From Granulicella sp. WH15 (GTDB lineage Bacteria > Acidobacteriota > Terriglobia > Terriglobales > Acidobacteriaceae): a DNA stretch of 64,000 nucleotides. Made by a program: the position numbers and the translations under genes. The DNA lies in contig NZ_CP042596.1 of the NCBI RefSeq assembly GCF_009914315.1, positions 3,286,001-3,350,000 of the forward strand, in the 5' to 3' direction. Numbering within the stretch: position 1 is the stretch's first letter; each line of letters begins with the position of its first letter. Shown piece after piece: positions 27,733 through 34,493 of this stretch. The notes beneath the pieces were generated by a model. The model was not told the origin of the DNA. It saw only the letters and a list, made by a program, of their open reading frames with translations, and did no database searches.

Positions 27733-28605
27733 TTATGGTTTGCAGAACCAGCCAAGCTCCGCCGCATGAGCGAAGTATTCCTGAACCTTCTCGGCTAGCT
27801 GCTGTTCCTTCAAGCGAGTGTCCGCAAACGCTATGCTGAGTGCTTCCATGATCGACAACCCATTGCGTAGGCCGGAAAGTAGCTGAAATGCTTCGCGGTC
27901 GATGCGCCGGTAATAGACCAGATCATCGAAGCGATGGACGGCCAGAAAAACCCGGCCACGGCGCATTATGGGAAGCGATGTTCTTTTCCGCAGCCTGTTT
28001 CCTGTCGACGCATTGCTGACGATGTCTGTGTCCGGTGTGTCCTTGTGCACGGCCATCACCAACTCGTCGACGGGATACATCAGCTCGAGCAGTTGGATAT
28101 GCGGCTGGAGAGCGACGCGCGTTTCAGCGCCCAATATCTGGATATCCTCGGCTAAGAGTGGAGCAACGCACCTGCGGTCGAAGGCTTCGACATACGCCCA
28201 CTCGAGTCTGGCGATATCGACTGCCAGTCTATGCTGCCTCCCAGCGAACTCGCGGTGATTAGCCAGCCAATCCGGCAGCTTGCCGCCAAGGTCACGCAAC
28301 GTCCACGAAGTCGATGGATTTTCGCGGACGTAGGCTAATACCATGGCGTTGAAGCGCTTTGCGCCAAGGGCTGCATTCAGCGCGGGGAAATCGTCGGATA
28401 CCGCTTCGATCAAGCGGAACCAGTACTGACGGTTATAAATCTCCAGGCGCTCGAAGGAGGTCAGGTGAGCATTCGGAGTGATGTAACTTGCAGCCAGGTC
28501 ATTGGTGGAGCTGCCGTCTTCCGTTTCCTGCTGCATCTCGAAGTTCGGCGTCAGCGGGCGGCGCACGTCCTCCGCCATGCGTCGTTGCAGTTCCAGAAGG
28601 TTCAT
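27733..28605 (-). CDS. bufC: BufC/HvfC-type partner (DUF2063) of the MNIO enzyme
   Basis: A 290-residue protein whose first 110 residues match the DUF2063 / 'putative DNA-binding' domain (LLELQRRMAEDVRRPL, then YITPNAHLTSFERLEIYNRQYWFRLIEAVSDDFPALNAALGAKRFNAMVLAYV). In known systems this protein binds the precursor leader and assists the multinuclear iron oxidase; the old 'DNA-binding' label is probably wrong. The second half (about residues 140-290) is the usual C-terminal domain. Its ATG overlaps the stop of bufB by four bases (ATGA), showing tight coupling. It is the last gene of the bufA-bufB-bufC operon. Confidence 0.85.
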   Translation of the reverse strand: MNLLELQRRMAEDVRRPLTPNFEMQQETEDGSSTNDLAASYITPNAHLTSFERLEIYNRQYWFRLIEAVSDDFPALNAALGAKRFNAMVLAYVRENPSTSWTLRDLGGKLPDWLANHREFAGRQHRLAVDIARLEWAYVEAFDRRCVAPLLAEDIQILGAETRVALQPHIQLLELMYPVDELVMAVHKDTPDTDIVSNASTGNRLRKRTSLPIMRRGRVFLAVHRFDDLVYYRRIDREAFQLLSGLRNGLSIMEALSIAFADTRLKEQQLAEKVQEYFAHAAELGWFCKP

Positions 28606-29483
28606 ACGCTGGCCTCTTCCAGAATTCCAACCGATTGCCTCGTCTGTGTCGCGGCTGCTTTCAAGTAGCGGTTCGCCTTCAGGGCTTCATTGTGAACTTC
28701 CTCGAACGAAGGAATATTGTCGTCCCACTCCAGCAATGTTGCCGTCGGGCCGATCCTCTCGATCGCACGCGCATACATCTTCCACACGGGATCGAGCACC
28801 GGATGATCGTGCGTGTCGAGCGTATACTTCTCGAACCTGGAATGCCCGGCAATGTGAATCTGGGCGACTCGCTCCACGGGGATGCTATCGACGTATACCA
28901 TCGGATCGAACCCGTGATTCTGCGATGAGACGTAGATGTTATTTACATCGAGAAGAATTCCGCAGTCGGCCGCATGAACGACTTCGTTCAGGAACTCCCA
29001 CTCAGTCATCTGCGACTCGTGGAACTCTGCGTAGCTGCTGACATTCTCGACCGCAACGGGAATCTCAAGGTAATCCTGAACCTGCCGGATGCGCTCTGCG
29101 GTCGTTCGAACCGCTTCGAAGGTGTACGGCAATGGGAGCAGATCGTGCGTGTAGCAGCCATCGACGCTTCCCCAGCAAAGATGGTCAGAGAGCCAAGGAG
29201 TCTTGGTACGTTTCGTCAGCTCCTTGAGCTTCCGAAGATGGTCCCGATTCAGGGACTGCGCGGAGCCGAAGTACATCGAGACTCCGTGCTGGACAACGCG
29301 GTATCTCTCCAGGATCTGGTCGAGCATCTTCAGAGGGCGCCCGCCATCGACCATGTAGTTCTCGGAGATGATCTCAAACCAATCGACGACCGGCTTCTCC
29401 GAAAAGATGTGGTCATAGTGGGGGATTCGCAGTCCGATCCCAACGCCGTATTCGGTAAATCCATTAAAGCGGTTGGCCGGCAT
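28602..29483 (-). CDS. bufB: MNIO (DUF692) peptide-modifying iron oxidase
   Basis: A 293-residue member of the multinuclear non-heme iron oxidases (DUF692; MbnB, TglH and HvfB/BufB belong here). These enzymes convert Cys residues of precursor peptides, for instance into thiooxazole or oxazolone/thioamide. The start at 29483 follows AAAGGAG; an in-frame codon at 29510 has no such site. TIM-barrel metal-ligand blocks are visible: ENYMVDGG, QHGVSMYFGS, SDHLCW, VENVSSYAEF, DCGILLDVNNIYVSSQNHGFD, QIHIAGHSRFE and DTHDHPVLDPVW. The His, Glu and Asp residues that hold two or three irons all seem kept. It lies between precursor bufA (72 bp upstream) and bufC (4-bp overlap). Confidence 0.92.
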   Translation of the reverse strand: MPANRFNGFTEYGVGIGLRIPHYDHIFSEKPVVDWFEIISENYMVDGGRPLKMLDQILERYRVVQHGVSMYFGSAQSLNRDHLRKLKELTKRTKTPWLSDHLCWGSVDGCYTHDLLPLPYTFEAVRTTAERIRQVQDYLEIPVAVENVSSYAEFHESQMTEWEFLNEVVHAADCGILLDVNNIYVSSQNHGFDPMVYVDSIPVERVAQIHIAGHSRFEKYTLDTHDHPVLDPVWKMYARAIERIGPTATLLEWDDNIPSFEEVHNEALKANRYLKAAATQTRQSVGILEEASV

Positions 29484-29554
29484 GATTGCTCCTTTACGCA
29501 AGACAGGCAAAATTGGAGGCCTGAACCATCTCAGACCTCCAACAGAGAACCAAA

Positions 29555-29848
29555 CTATGCCTTGGACTTGGAACCGTCGGTCGCACAGTCGCCCTTGCCC
29601 TTGCAGGAGTTCTTGCCGGGGTGCTTGCCGCCGCCCTGCCCCTTACAGTCGTTCTGTCCTTTGCAGGCATGCTTCGGCAGTGGGGCCTTATCGTCGCTGA
29701 CGAGCAAGACGCCGAGCCCAGCGGAGGCGCTGGTGGCAGCACCGGTGTTGGGCGAAACCGGCTGGGCGTTGAGGCGGGCAGCGGTACCGCCAAGCAGGCC
29801 TGCGAATGCCGCAGCCAGAGCCAGAGAGCTTACTGAAGTCGTCTTCAT
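29555..29848 (-). CDS. bufA: Bufferin-type precursor peptide (BufA2-like)
   Basis: A 97-residue exported precursor. Residues 1-29 are a Sec signal peptide (MKTTSVSSLALAAAFAGLLGGTAARLNA). A Thr/Ser/Ala spacer follows, then a Lys/Gly/Cys core HACKGQNDCKGQGGGKH with a second block NSCKGKGDC. That is two CKGxxxCKG / CKGxGxC modules with four Cys in all. Similar CKGKNSCKGKGGC cores define periplasmic bufferin-type metallophores, whose Cys are modified by MNIO enzymes to bind copper or other metals. Homologues usually carry a further Cys (GGC) where this copy has GGG. Start and AAGGA site are clear; the site is covered by a small hairpin. The product probably acts in the periplasm. Confidence 0.87.
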   Translation of the reverse strand: MKTTSVSSLALAAAFAGLLGGTAARLNAQPVSPNTGAATSASAGLGVLLVSDDKAPLPKHACKGQNDCKGQGGGKHPGKNSCKGKGDCATDGSKSKA

Positions 29849-29863
29849 AGAAAGTTCCTTTCT
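29849..29863 (-). promoter_or_regulatory. Hairpin over the bufA ribosome site
   Basis: Directly before the bufA ATG the message reads AGAAAG-gaa-CTTTCT, a 6-bp stem with a 3-nt loop that holds the AAAGGA ribosome site. A second dyad, AAGGCC-a-GGCCTT, lies at 29869-29881 in the same leader. The leader is long (about 130 nt from the predicted promoter), leaving room for translational control. Confidence 0.4.
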
Positions 29864-29978
29864 TGGTTAAGGCCAGGCCTTGCGCACTGGACGTTGCGGT
29901 CGCGGACACGGGGAGACGGAGCGAGAGTAGCAGGCTGCATTGATCTGGGAAGCCCTCTCGCCATCTCTTGTACCGCGT

Positions 29979-30007
29979 ATTGGAGAGTTGAGGCGGCAAA
30001 TGGTTAC
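29979..30007 (-). promoter_or_regulatory. Predicted ECF-type promoter of bufABC
   Basis: On the minus strand GTAACC (30007-30002), 16 bases, then CTCCAAT (29985-29979). The same layout with CTCTAAT stands in front of the divergent DoxX/sigma operon. GTAACC resembles ECF sigma -35 boxes. The match in both boxes at identical spacing on opposite strands is the support; a transcription start has not been mapped. The rest of the 29849-30218 spacer holds no gene. Confidence 0.6.
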
Positions 30008-30127
30008 AGCCTGTGCTGAATTTTAGCTCCCGGCAGTATCCTCTCATCCTGAGAAGAGATTTGGACAGACCGTGATCAGCCATTGCGAAGAACTATCACC
30101 GCAATTCCAACAATTTGCATTTCCGTC

Positions 30128-30156
30128 GTAACCAAATTTTATCTATTCGCTCTAAT
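30128..30156 (+). promoter_or_regulatory. Predicted ECF-type promoter of the DoxX-sigma-anti-sigma operon
   Basis: GTAACC (30128-30133), 16 bases, then CTCTAAT (30150-30156), about 63 bases before the DoxX start. It mirrors the bufABC promoter. As the operon encodes an ECF sigma factor, it is probably autoregulated. Confidence 0.6.
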
Positions 30157-30218
30157 GAGCGATGAGAAGAGCCGCCGATCCGGAATACCGCCCGGGCTCT
30201 ATCGCAACGAGGTTATTC

Positions 30219-30683
30219 ATGAGTAAGCTGGTTCGCGTGTATTATCGCTTTTCGACGGCTTTATCTATGCTGCGCTCTCCCATGCTGCTGGCCGTGCGCC
30301 TCTATTGGGGCTTTCAATTTGCCCAGACCGGCTGGGGGAAGCTGCACCACCTGGAAAAGATCACAGGGTTCTTTGCGAGCCTTAATATTCCTTTTCCCGC
30401 GTTCAACGCCCATTTCGTCTCGGGCCTGGAGTTCGTCGGGGGTATCTTGCTCATGCTCGGCCTGGGTTCTCGCATCATCAGCCTGTTTCTCGCCGGTAAC
30501 ATGTTCGTAGCCTACTGGACAGCGGATCACGAGGCACTCACCTCGTTCTTCTCCGATCCCGGTAAGTTTTATGTCGCTGATCCCTATACGTTCCTGTTTG
30601 CGTCGCTGATGGTGTTGATATTTGGCCCCGGCCTCTTGGCGGTCGATGCACTGATTGCCAAGAGGGTGAAGGAAACTGCATAG
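30219..30683 (+). CDS. DoxX-family membrane protein (HvfX-like)
   Basis: A 155-residue inner-membrane protein with four helices and the DoxX marks: LAVRLYWGFQFAQTGWGKLHHLEKITGFFASLNIP (first helix plus W/GK turn), then HFVSGLEFVGGILLMLGLGSRI. The ATG at 30219 follows CGAGG; an earlier ATG at 30162 gives only a polar leader. DoxX proteins often accompany MNIO/DUF2063 gene sets (HvfX), where they may aid electron transfer or maturation at the membrane. Here it is divergent from bufABC and starts the operon with the sigma factor, only three bases from its end. Confidence 0.85.
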   Translation: MSKLVRVYYRFSTALSMLRSPMLLAVRLYWGFQFAQTGWGKLHHLEKITGFFASLNIPFPAFNAHFVSGLEFVGGILLMLGLGSRIISLFLAGNMFVAYWTADHEALTSFFSDPGKFYVADPYTFLFASLMVLIFGPGLLAVDALIAKRVKETA

Positions 30684-30686
30684 CGA

Positions 30687-31316
30687 ATGACGAACCGGAT
30701 CGAAAACGAAGTCGAGGCAGCGATGATCGCCTCGATCCTGGCCGGAAATACCCAGATGTATCACGACCTGATTCGCCCCTACGAGCGAAGCGTCTACATG
30801 ATGGCGCTCTCCTTCGTGAAGAACGAGGCCGATGCAGAGGATATCGCTCAGGAATCCTTCCTGAAGGCTTTTCGCAACCTGTCCAGGTTTCGCGCAGAAT
30901 CAAGCTTCGGTACCTGGCTCATCAGTATCACTCTCAATGAGGCAAGAAGCCGACTCCGGCGACAGGCAATCGTTCGCATGGAATCACTCGATACCCCTCC
31001 CGACGAGGAGGGATCGGTCTCTCCGGCTTTGCTCCGGGATTGGCATGAGATCCCCTCAGAGGCTCTGGAACGGCAGGAGATCCGGCTAATGCTTCAAGAA
31101 GCAGTCACCGGTCTTCCCGAGATTTATCGCCAGGTTTTCCTGCTGCGGGATATCGAAGAGCTGAACGTCAATGAAACCGCAGAGGCTCTCAGCATCAGTG
31201 TTCCGTCGGTGAAGGTGCGGCTTCACCGAGCGCGCATGATGCTGCAAAAACAACTCATCCCGCATTTGAAGAACGTCCGTCCAGGCCCAAAGAGGAGGTG
31301 GCTCCCATGGTTATAG
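30687..31316 (+). CDS. ECF RNA polymerase sigma factor
   Basis: A 209-residue extracytoplasmic-function sigma factor. Region 2 is clear (LIRPYERSVYMMALSFVKNEADAEDIAQESFLKAFRNLSRFRAESSFGTWLISITLNEARSRLRR). Region 4 follows (LPEIYRQVFLLRDIEELNVNETAEALSISVPSVKVRLHRARMMLQKQL), with a helix-turn-helix that would read the -35 box. It is translationally linked to DoxX before it (3-bp gap) and to the anti-sigma after it (10-bp overlap). It probably recognises GTAACC-N16-CTCYAAT and switches on bufABC, its own operon and perhaps the gene at 31577. Confidence 0.92.
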   Translation: MTNRIENEVEAAMIASILAGNTQMYHDLIRPYERSVYMMALSFVKNEADAEDIAQESFLKAFRNLSRFRAESSFGTWLISITLNEARSRLRRQAIVRMESLDTPPDEEGSVSPALLRDWHEIPSEALERQEIRLMLQEAVTGLPEIYRQVFLLRDIEELNVNETAEALSISVPSVKVRLHRARMMLQKQLIPHLKNVRPGPKRRWLPWL

Positions 31317-31555
31317 AATGCAAACACGTTTGGGACCACATCTCCGGATATATCGATGACACACTGTCCGAGGAAATCCGGAGAGATGTTCAGAAACATC
31401 TCGATCACTGCGAGATTTGCTCGGCCATTTTGGACTCGACTCGCAATATCATCATCCTTACAGCGGATGAGCGCGTGTTCGAATTGCCGGTAGGCTTTAG
31501 TGAGCGCCTGCATGCGCGCCTTGACCTCGAACTCAGAACGGCAGGCGGCGGCTAA
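31307..31555 (+). CDS. Soluble zinc-binding anti-sigma factor (ZAS)
   Basis: An 82-residue zf-HC2 protein with the anti-sigma zinc motif H-x3-C-x2-C (HLDHCEIC, about residues 32-39) after CKHVWDHISGYIDDTLSEEIRRDVQ. No membrane helix is present, so the sensor is cytosolic, as in redox- or metal-sensing ZAS proteins. The ATG at 31307 lies nine bases after GAGGAGG and inside the end of the sigma gene. Loss of zinc or oxidation of the two Cys would release the sigma factor; this mode is known for the family and only inferred here. Confidence 0.85.
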   Translation: MVIECKHVWDHISGYIDDTLSEEIRRDVQKHLDHCEICSAILDSTRNIIILTADERVFELPVGFSERLHARLDLELRTAGGG

Positions 31556-31576
31556 ACGGATGTCAGTGAGTGGAGA

Positions 31577-32005
31577 TCAGTAAGAACCGTGCAAAATGTG
31601 GTGCGCGAGACTCTCCGCCACAACCAGCAGAAGAGTCACAACCGACAGTGCAATCTGCACAGTCTCCGAACGGCGCTGCCTGGCGGAGATCGGCTGCATC
31701 CTCCACTGCGCTGCGGGGCGGGCGCGAAGAGAACGTATTCGCCACACGACATAAAGGTTGAGGACAGAGCCGAGGATCGCAAAGACAATCATCGGAACTC
31801 GAACGATACCGGTATGGAGAGTAAAGGCGAATCCTGGGATGAATGAGGCAGCCGCCAGCGAACTCAACCCGATCAGGAATCGAAGACCACTGATGGTTAT
31901 GACGGCAGTGCATACACTCTGCAAAAGAATGAGCAGGAAACTCGTCAGACTAAGGAGCCAGCCCCGATTCTGTTGGGCTACAGGAGCCCCAGTGTGATCT
32001 GTCAC
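31577..32005 (-). CDS. Four-helix membrane protein, paralogue of the 26949 gene
   Basis: A 142-residue membrane protein with a GTG start ten bases after AAGGAGGT. Four hydrophobic segments lie at about residues 17-38, 42-60, 68-88 and 112-130. It shares LQSVCT, RVPMIVFAIL, LNLYVV, LRARPAAQWR and the C-terminal E-x3-H (ESLAHHILHGSY) with the protein at 26949. It runs convergent to the anti-sigma gene, and a relative of the locus promoter (GTAACC-N16-GTCTACT) lies 40-68 bases upstream. It is therefore probably a member of the same regulon. Family and function unknown. Confidence 0.7.
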   Translation of the reverse strand: MTDHTGAPVAQQNRGWLLSLTSFLLILLQSVCTAVITISGLRFLIGLSSLAAASFIPGFAFTLHTGIVRVPMIVFAILGSVLNLYVVWRIRSLRARPAAQWRMQPISARQRRSETVQIALSVVTLLLVVAESLAHHILHGSY

Positions 32006-32044
32006 CTTCGCTTTACCTCCTTATGAAACGTTAAAACGCCTCAC

Positions 32045-32073
32045 AGTAGACGCTTGAGTACAACGAAGGTTAC
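32045..32073 (-). promoter_or_regulatory. Predicted ECF-type promoter of the 31577 gene
   Basis: Minus strand GTAACC (32073-32068), 16 bases, GTCTACT (32051-32045). The -35 box is identical to those of bufABC and the DoxX operon, and the -10 agrees in TC(T/C)A and the final T. The rest of the 32006-32369 spacer holds no gene. Confidence 0.5.
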
Positions 32074-32369
32074 AAGCTGGAGTGCTCCGGCCATCGCGAG
32101 TTGAATCCATCATGTCTTCTCATTTTCGTAAGACGGGATGAAGTCGCCACTCACGATAGTCGGCCCAAGCTAAGGGCGATATCGCTGTCTCCCCCATAAT
32201 CCTCATGTCGGCTGTAACTTTTTTCTTTCCGGAAGATCAAACGGATAGTCTTCTATCTTGCAGGTCAAGCGTGGTTAGAGATTGAAGACGGAACAGGCAA
32301 TGGAACCCAAATTGGATCGGAGATTTCTCTGCTCCACCTCTAAACCAGACAATGAAATTGGGAGAAGAC

Positions 32370-32672
32370 ATGGATCGTTTTGCGATATCAGCGACGCTGA
32401 AGGCTCGACCGGGGAAAGAGAATGAAGTTGAGCAATTTCTAAGATCCGCCCTGCCTCTGGTAGCTCAGGAAGCTGGCACCAGAGCCTGGTTTGCCTTTCG
32501 CATCGCTCCGGCAACGTTCGGGATCTTTGACACGTTCGCCAATGAAGAAGACAGGCAAGCTCACCTGACTGGAGAGATAGCAAAAGCCCTCTTTGCCAAG
32601 GCCGAAGAGTTGTTTGCCGAACCGCCGCAGATCCAGCAGCTAGACATCATCGCAGCCAAGCCTCTCGTATAA
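32370..32672 (+). CDS. ABM-domain protein (putative quinol monooxygenase)
   Basis: A 100-residue dimeric alpha/beta ferredoxin-like protein of the antibiotic-biosynthesis-monooxygenase fold: FAISATLKARPGKENEVEQFLRSALPLV, then AWFAFRIAPATFGIFDTFANEEDRQAHLTGEIAKAL. The length and layout match YgiN-like quinol or unknown monooxygenases. The ATG at 32370 is preceded by GGGAG; an in-frame ATG 18 bases upstream has a weaker site. It is a single gene, followed by two hairpins. Substrate unknown. Confidence 0.8.
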   Translation: MDRFAISATLKARPGKENEVEQFLRSALPLVAQEAGTRAWFAFRIAPATFGIFDTFANEEDRQAHLTGEIAKALFAKAEELFAEPPQIQQLDIIAAKPLV

Positions 32673-32677
32673 CGGTC

Positions 32678-32715
32678 AAGCGCCATCGCGAAACTCAGCC
32701 TTCTCGATGGCGCTT
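32678..32715 (+). terminator. 11-bp hairpin after the ABM gene
   Basis: AAGCGCCATCG (32678-32688) and CGATGGCGCTT (32705-32715) with a 16-nt loop, just after the stop codon; AAAGCG follows. Confidence 0.6.
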
Positions 32716-32790
32716 AAAGCGATAACCCTACAATTGGGATGCAGATCGGTGTGGAATACTGAACGCCGCCGTCTTTGGTCTCTAACCTCA

Positions 32791-32833
32791 GATCATCATC
32801 GTCTCTCAATTTCAATGAGAGACGATGATGATC
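32791..32833. terminator. Perfect 18-bp hairpin between convergent genes
   Basis: GATCATCATCGTCTCTCA (32791-32808), loop ATTTCAA, exact complement (32816-32833). It stands between the convergent ABM gene and the oxidoreductase at 32908, probably ending the latter. Confidence 0.75.
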
Positions 32834-32907
32834 GTCCACTGGTGTCCATGTTTGCCCAAGAGGGCGGACTTTCAGAAGCGGCGTAAAGCAGTCCGTAAAC
32901 GGACAAC

Positions 32908-34017
32908 CTATTGGGGCAACGGCTTTAGCATTACGGTGCGTCCGGTAGCGGCGGACGTACGGGCGGCGTCGAGAATCTGCATCACCACCATGTTAGTGTC
33001 GAGCGCTGAGAGATCGCCCGTGTCCTTCAGCTCGCCACGCAGCACGGCTGCCAGCAGCCCGAGAGAACTCGCAACGTTGGCCGGAAGCGCAGGCGCTTCG
33101 CTTGTCTGCTCCAGCTTTTCTCCATGGAATCGCGTGCGCAGGTTCGATGGACCGACCGTAATAGCCATGCCCCCCGTGCCGTAAAGTTCCATGTCCTTGC
33201 GGGCAAAGCTCCAGTTCCACGACGGCATCAATACACTCTGGAGCTTGGGGTAATGAAGGATGATGGTGGCATCGTCCTCAACGTGCGGATAGATCTGAGG
33301 CTTGTCAGTTTGAGAGACGGCGGTAACGCTGATCGGGGCCTGCCCGTGCATCAGCACCGTCGTGAGGTCGGCTCCATAGCAGCCGAAGTCGAAGAGGGCG
33401 CCAGCGCCGTTGCGCATGGGGTCCGTGAGCCAGGGCAACCACTCCGGCCCAACACCAATCTCGGCCGGGCCTTCGTGGCCGTCATGCACGACGACTTTGC
33501 GGACGTCGCCCAGCTTATTGTCTTCAGCCAGCCTCAGAGCCTCGGCGTTGGAGGCATACCAGGTGGTCTCGTAGTTCACGAGCACATGCACCTTGTACTT
33601 GCGGGACGCGGCGCGAATAGCCAGAGCATCTTCCATCGTTGTGGACAGCGGTTTTTCGACCATCGACGAGACACCATGCCTGGCGGCAACCTCGATGACG
33701 CGGCGATGATCGAGGATAGTCGTGTAGACGAGTACGGCATCGGGATGAGTTGCGACGATGGTCTCGTCGAGATCGGTGTGAAAGAGTGAGTGGTCAAGCG
33801 AATACTGCTTCTCATATTTCTCGGCAAGGGCTTTGTCCGGCTCAACGATGGCAACAAGCGTTGCATCCTTGCTCTTGGGCAAGTCGCGCAGGAAACCCTG
33901 TACATGGCCGTGGACCAGGCCCACGATCACAACGCGAAGAGGCTTTGACTCCGCATGTAATTGAATCGAGGCCGCGGCCACGATCAGAAGCAGCATAAAT
34001 TGACGCATATATCGCAA
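32908..34017 (-). CDS. Exported Gfo/Idh/MocA-like oxidoreductase
   Basis: A 369-residue protein with a Sec signal peptide (MLLLIVAAASIQLHA). The Rossmann part starts LRVVIVGLVHGHVQGFLRDLP. The normal GxGxxG is changed to GLVHGHV, as in a subgroup of periplasmic members. The EKP motif is kept in SSMVEKPLSTTMEDAL, followed by HVLVNYETTWY. It is distinct from the Tat-type member at 22279. Probably a sugar dehydrogenase or isomerase-like enzyme acting outside the cytoplasm, or a non-catalytic relative. It lies alone, ended by the 18-bp hairpin. Confidence 0.8.
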   Translation of the reverse strand: MRYMRQFMLLLIVAAASIQLHAESKPLRVVIVGLVHGHVQGFLRDLPKSKDATLVAIVEPDKALAEKYEKQYSLDHSLFHTDLDETIVATHPDAVLVYTTILDHRRVIEVAARHGVSSMVEKPLSTTMEDALAIRAASRKYKVHVLVNYETTWYASNAEALRLAEDNKLGDVRKVVVHDGHEGPAEIGVGPEWLPWLTDPMRNGAGALFDFGCYGADLTTVLMHGQAPISVTAVSQTDKPQIYPHVEDDATIILHYPKLQSVLMPSWNWSFARKDMELYGTGGMAITVGPSNLRTRFHGEKLEQTSEAPALPANVASSLGLLAAVLRGELKDTGDLSALDTNMVVMQILDAARTSAATGRTVMLKPLPQ

Positions 34018-34354
34018 AGTAATTCCTTTCAGTTTGAATCATAGCCCAATGGTTTGCAGGAGTCAGGGAGGTACCGATTGATCGACGCAAGCGTGTTTAT
34101 GAGGATTCAAACGTATATCGGCTCGCGTGCGCTTGATCTGGATCGCCACTATTGGATTGACGATAGATTCCGAGCGCGACTTGTAATCGCGCACAGTCGT
34201 CCGCATCGAAGATGAAAACTTCAAAGTGTTTGACACTCGCCAACATCCAAAGCGCTCGAAGCCGCAACAAGCATCAGATACCATGCGAGCGACTCTGCGT
34301 GGTCACATATTTGCCTCGAAACCGCATTTCTCCCCAGCCAGCTTCGCTACCGAG

Positions 34355-34397
34355 CAGACCACCTTTGGGGTGAAACCATCGCCCCAAAGGTGGTCTG
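34355..34397. terminator. Perfect 16-bp hairpin in a 476-bp gap
   Basis: CAGACCACCTTTGGGG (34355-34370), an 11-nt loop and the exact complement (34382-34397), then GTTTTCC on the + strand. It lies downstream of the propeller gene at 34494 on the minus strand. In the rest of the gap from 34018 to 34493 I see no gene; short frames there lack starts and family signals. Confidence 0.65.
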
Positions 34398-34493
34398 GTT
34401 TTCCAATCGCTCGGAAGATCTTGCCGCTGCAAAGGTCGGCTTGCGCAATCCAGGCCATGATCTCGCGCTCGACGAATTCTCTCCCTCAACAAG

